From: an uncultured cyanobacterium
GTDB taxonomy: Bacteria; Cyanobacteriota; Cyanobacteriia; PCC-6307; Cyanobiaceae
Length of the DNA stretch: 44,878 nt
NCBI GenBank assembly: GCA_903856805.1
Contig: CAIOCZ010000117.1
Span: 1 to 44,878 of the forward strand
Reading direction: 5' to 3'
The notes beneath the pieces are model-generated. The model saw only the letters and a list, made by a program, of their open reading frames with translations, did no database searches and was not told the DNA's origin. Positions 44,707 to 44,878 of the stretch are shown here, piece by piece (within the stretch, counting starts at the first letter, position 1; each line of letters starts with the position of its first letter). The translations under genes and the position numbers were made by a program.

Positions 44707-44878
44707 TCAACACGGCTTCCCGAACCCCAGCTCCGTGAGGATCTCCAGCTGGCGCTTCGCCACCGCCCGGATGTGGAACTTCTCCGCAAACAGCCCCTGG
44801 GCCGCCTCCCCCATCGCCCGCCGTTCCTCCTCTCCCAGGGCCAGCCAACGCCGATAGGCCGCCGTCGTGCCCGCCAAC
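44707..44878 (-). CDS. C-terminal end of a glycosyltransferase (probably GT4), cut by the window edge
   Basis: The last 56 residues are visible on the complement, ending at TGA 44707-44709. They read YRRWLALGEEERRAMGEAA, then a helix with FHIRAVAKRQLEIL and the terminus LGFGKPC. The pattern of an ERRAMGxxA helix followed by an F-x-x-x-x-V-x-x-Q-like helix is the usual C-terminal end of GT-B family 4 enzymes. The catalytic part lies outside the window. Confidence 0.65.
   Translation of the reverse strand, partial: LAGTTAAYRRWLALGEEERRAMGEAAQGLFAEKFHIRAVAKRQLEILTELGFGKPC

Overview
The window looks like a chromosomal segment of a GC-rich picocyanobacterium of the Cyanobium / freshwater Synechococcus type. 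The cyanobacterial LexA, iron superoxide dismutase, lumenal or periplasmic FKBP, YlqD-like protein, PDH E2 and QueA all fit. This is inferred from gene content and base composition; no rRNA marker is present.

Layout. (1) 1-10140: the 3' part of one giant secreted multidomain protein (LamG-like, C-type lectin-like, haemagglutinin-like, RTX, two amino-acid-binding-protein-like domains, VCBS). (2) 10254-11378: a small unknown gene, lexA and tRNA-Ala(GGC). (3) 11379-13263: a small remnant island bounded by tRNA-Ala and a copy of that tRNA's 3' end. It holds an AbiE-type antitoxin, a truncated AbiEii fused to an RHH-type antitoxin, and a RelE/ParE-type toxin. (4) 13271-16629: lnt (complement), a phasin-like small protein, an FKBP isomerase and sodB. 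(5) 16982-41386: a surface-polysaccharide locus. (6) 41670-44878: complement-strand housekeeping genes (queA, pdhC/E2, ylqD-like, and the end of a glycosyltransferase).

The polysaccharide locus starts with a Wzc-like tyrosine autokinase that has a (Gly-Tyr)11 tail encoded by a hexanucleotide microsatellite, then an ABC-type lipid-linked oligosaccharide flippase or exporter. Next comes the CDP-3,6-dideoxyhexose pathway: rfbF, rfbG, rfbH and a terminal reductase (paratose/abequose-synthase type). A wrecked gene for CDP-paratose 2-epimerase (tyvelose formation) follows. So the locus probably makes a CDP-3,6-dideoxyhexose but has lost tyvelose. A graveyard of at least three dead transposases (two IS5-family, one ISAs1-family) separates this block from a second set: GT4, Wzy-like polymerase, CgeB-like GT, GT2, GT4, an asparagine-synthase homologue lacking its glutaminase nucleophile, GT2, a WcaF-like acetyltransferase and GT2. 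The stretch 32034-35646 is strikingly AT-rich against GC-rich flanks, which points to horizontal acquisition. No initiating phosphoglycosyltransferase, Wzx or outer-membrane exporter is visible here.
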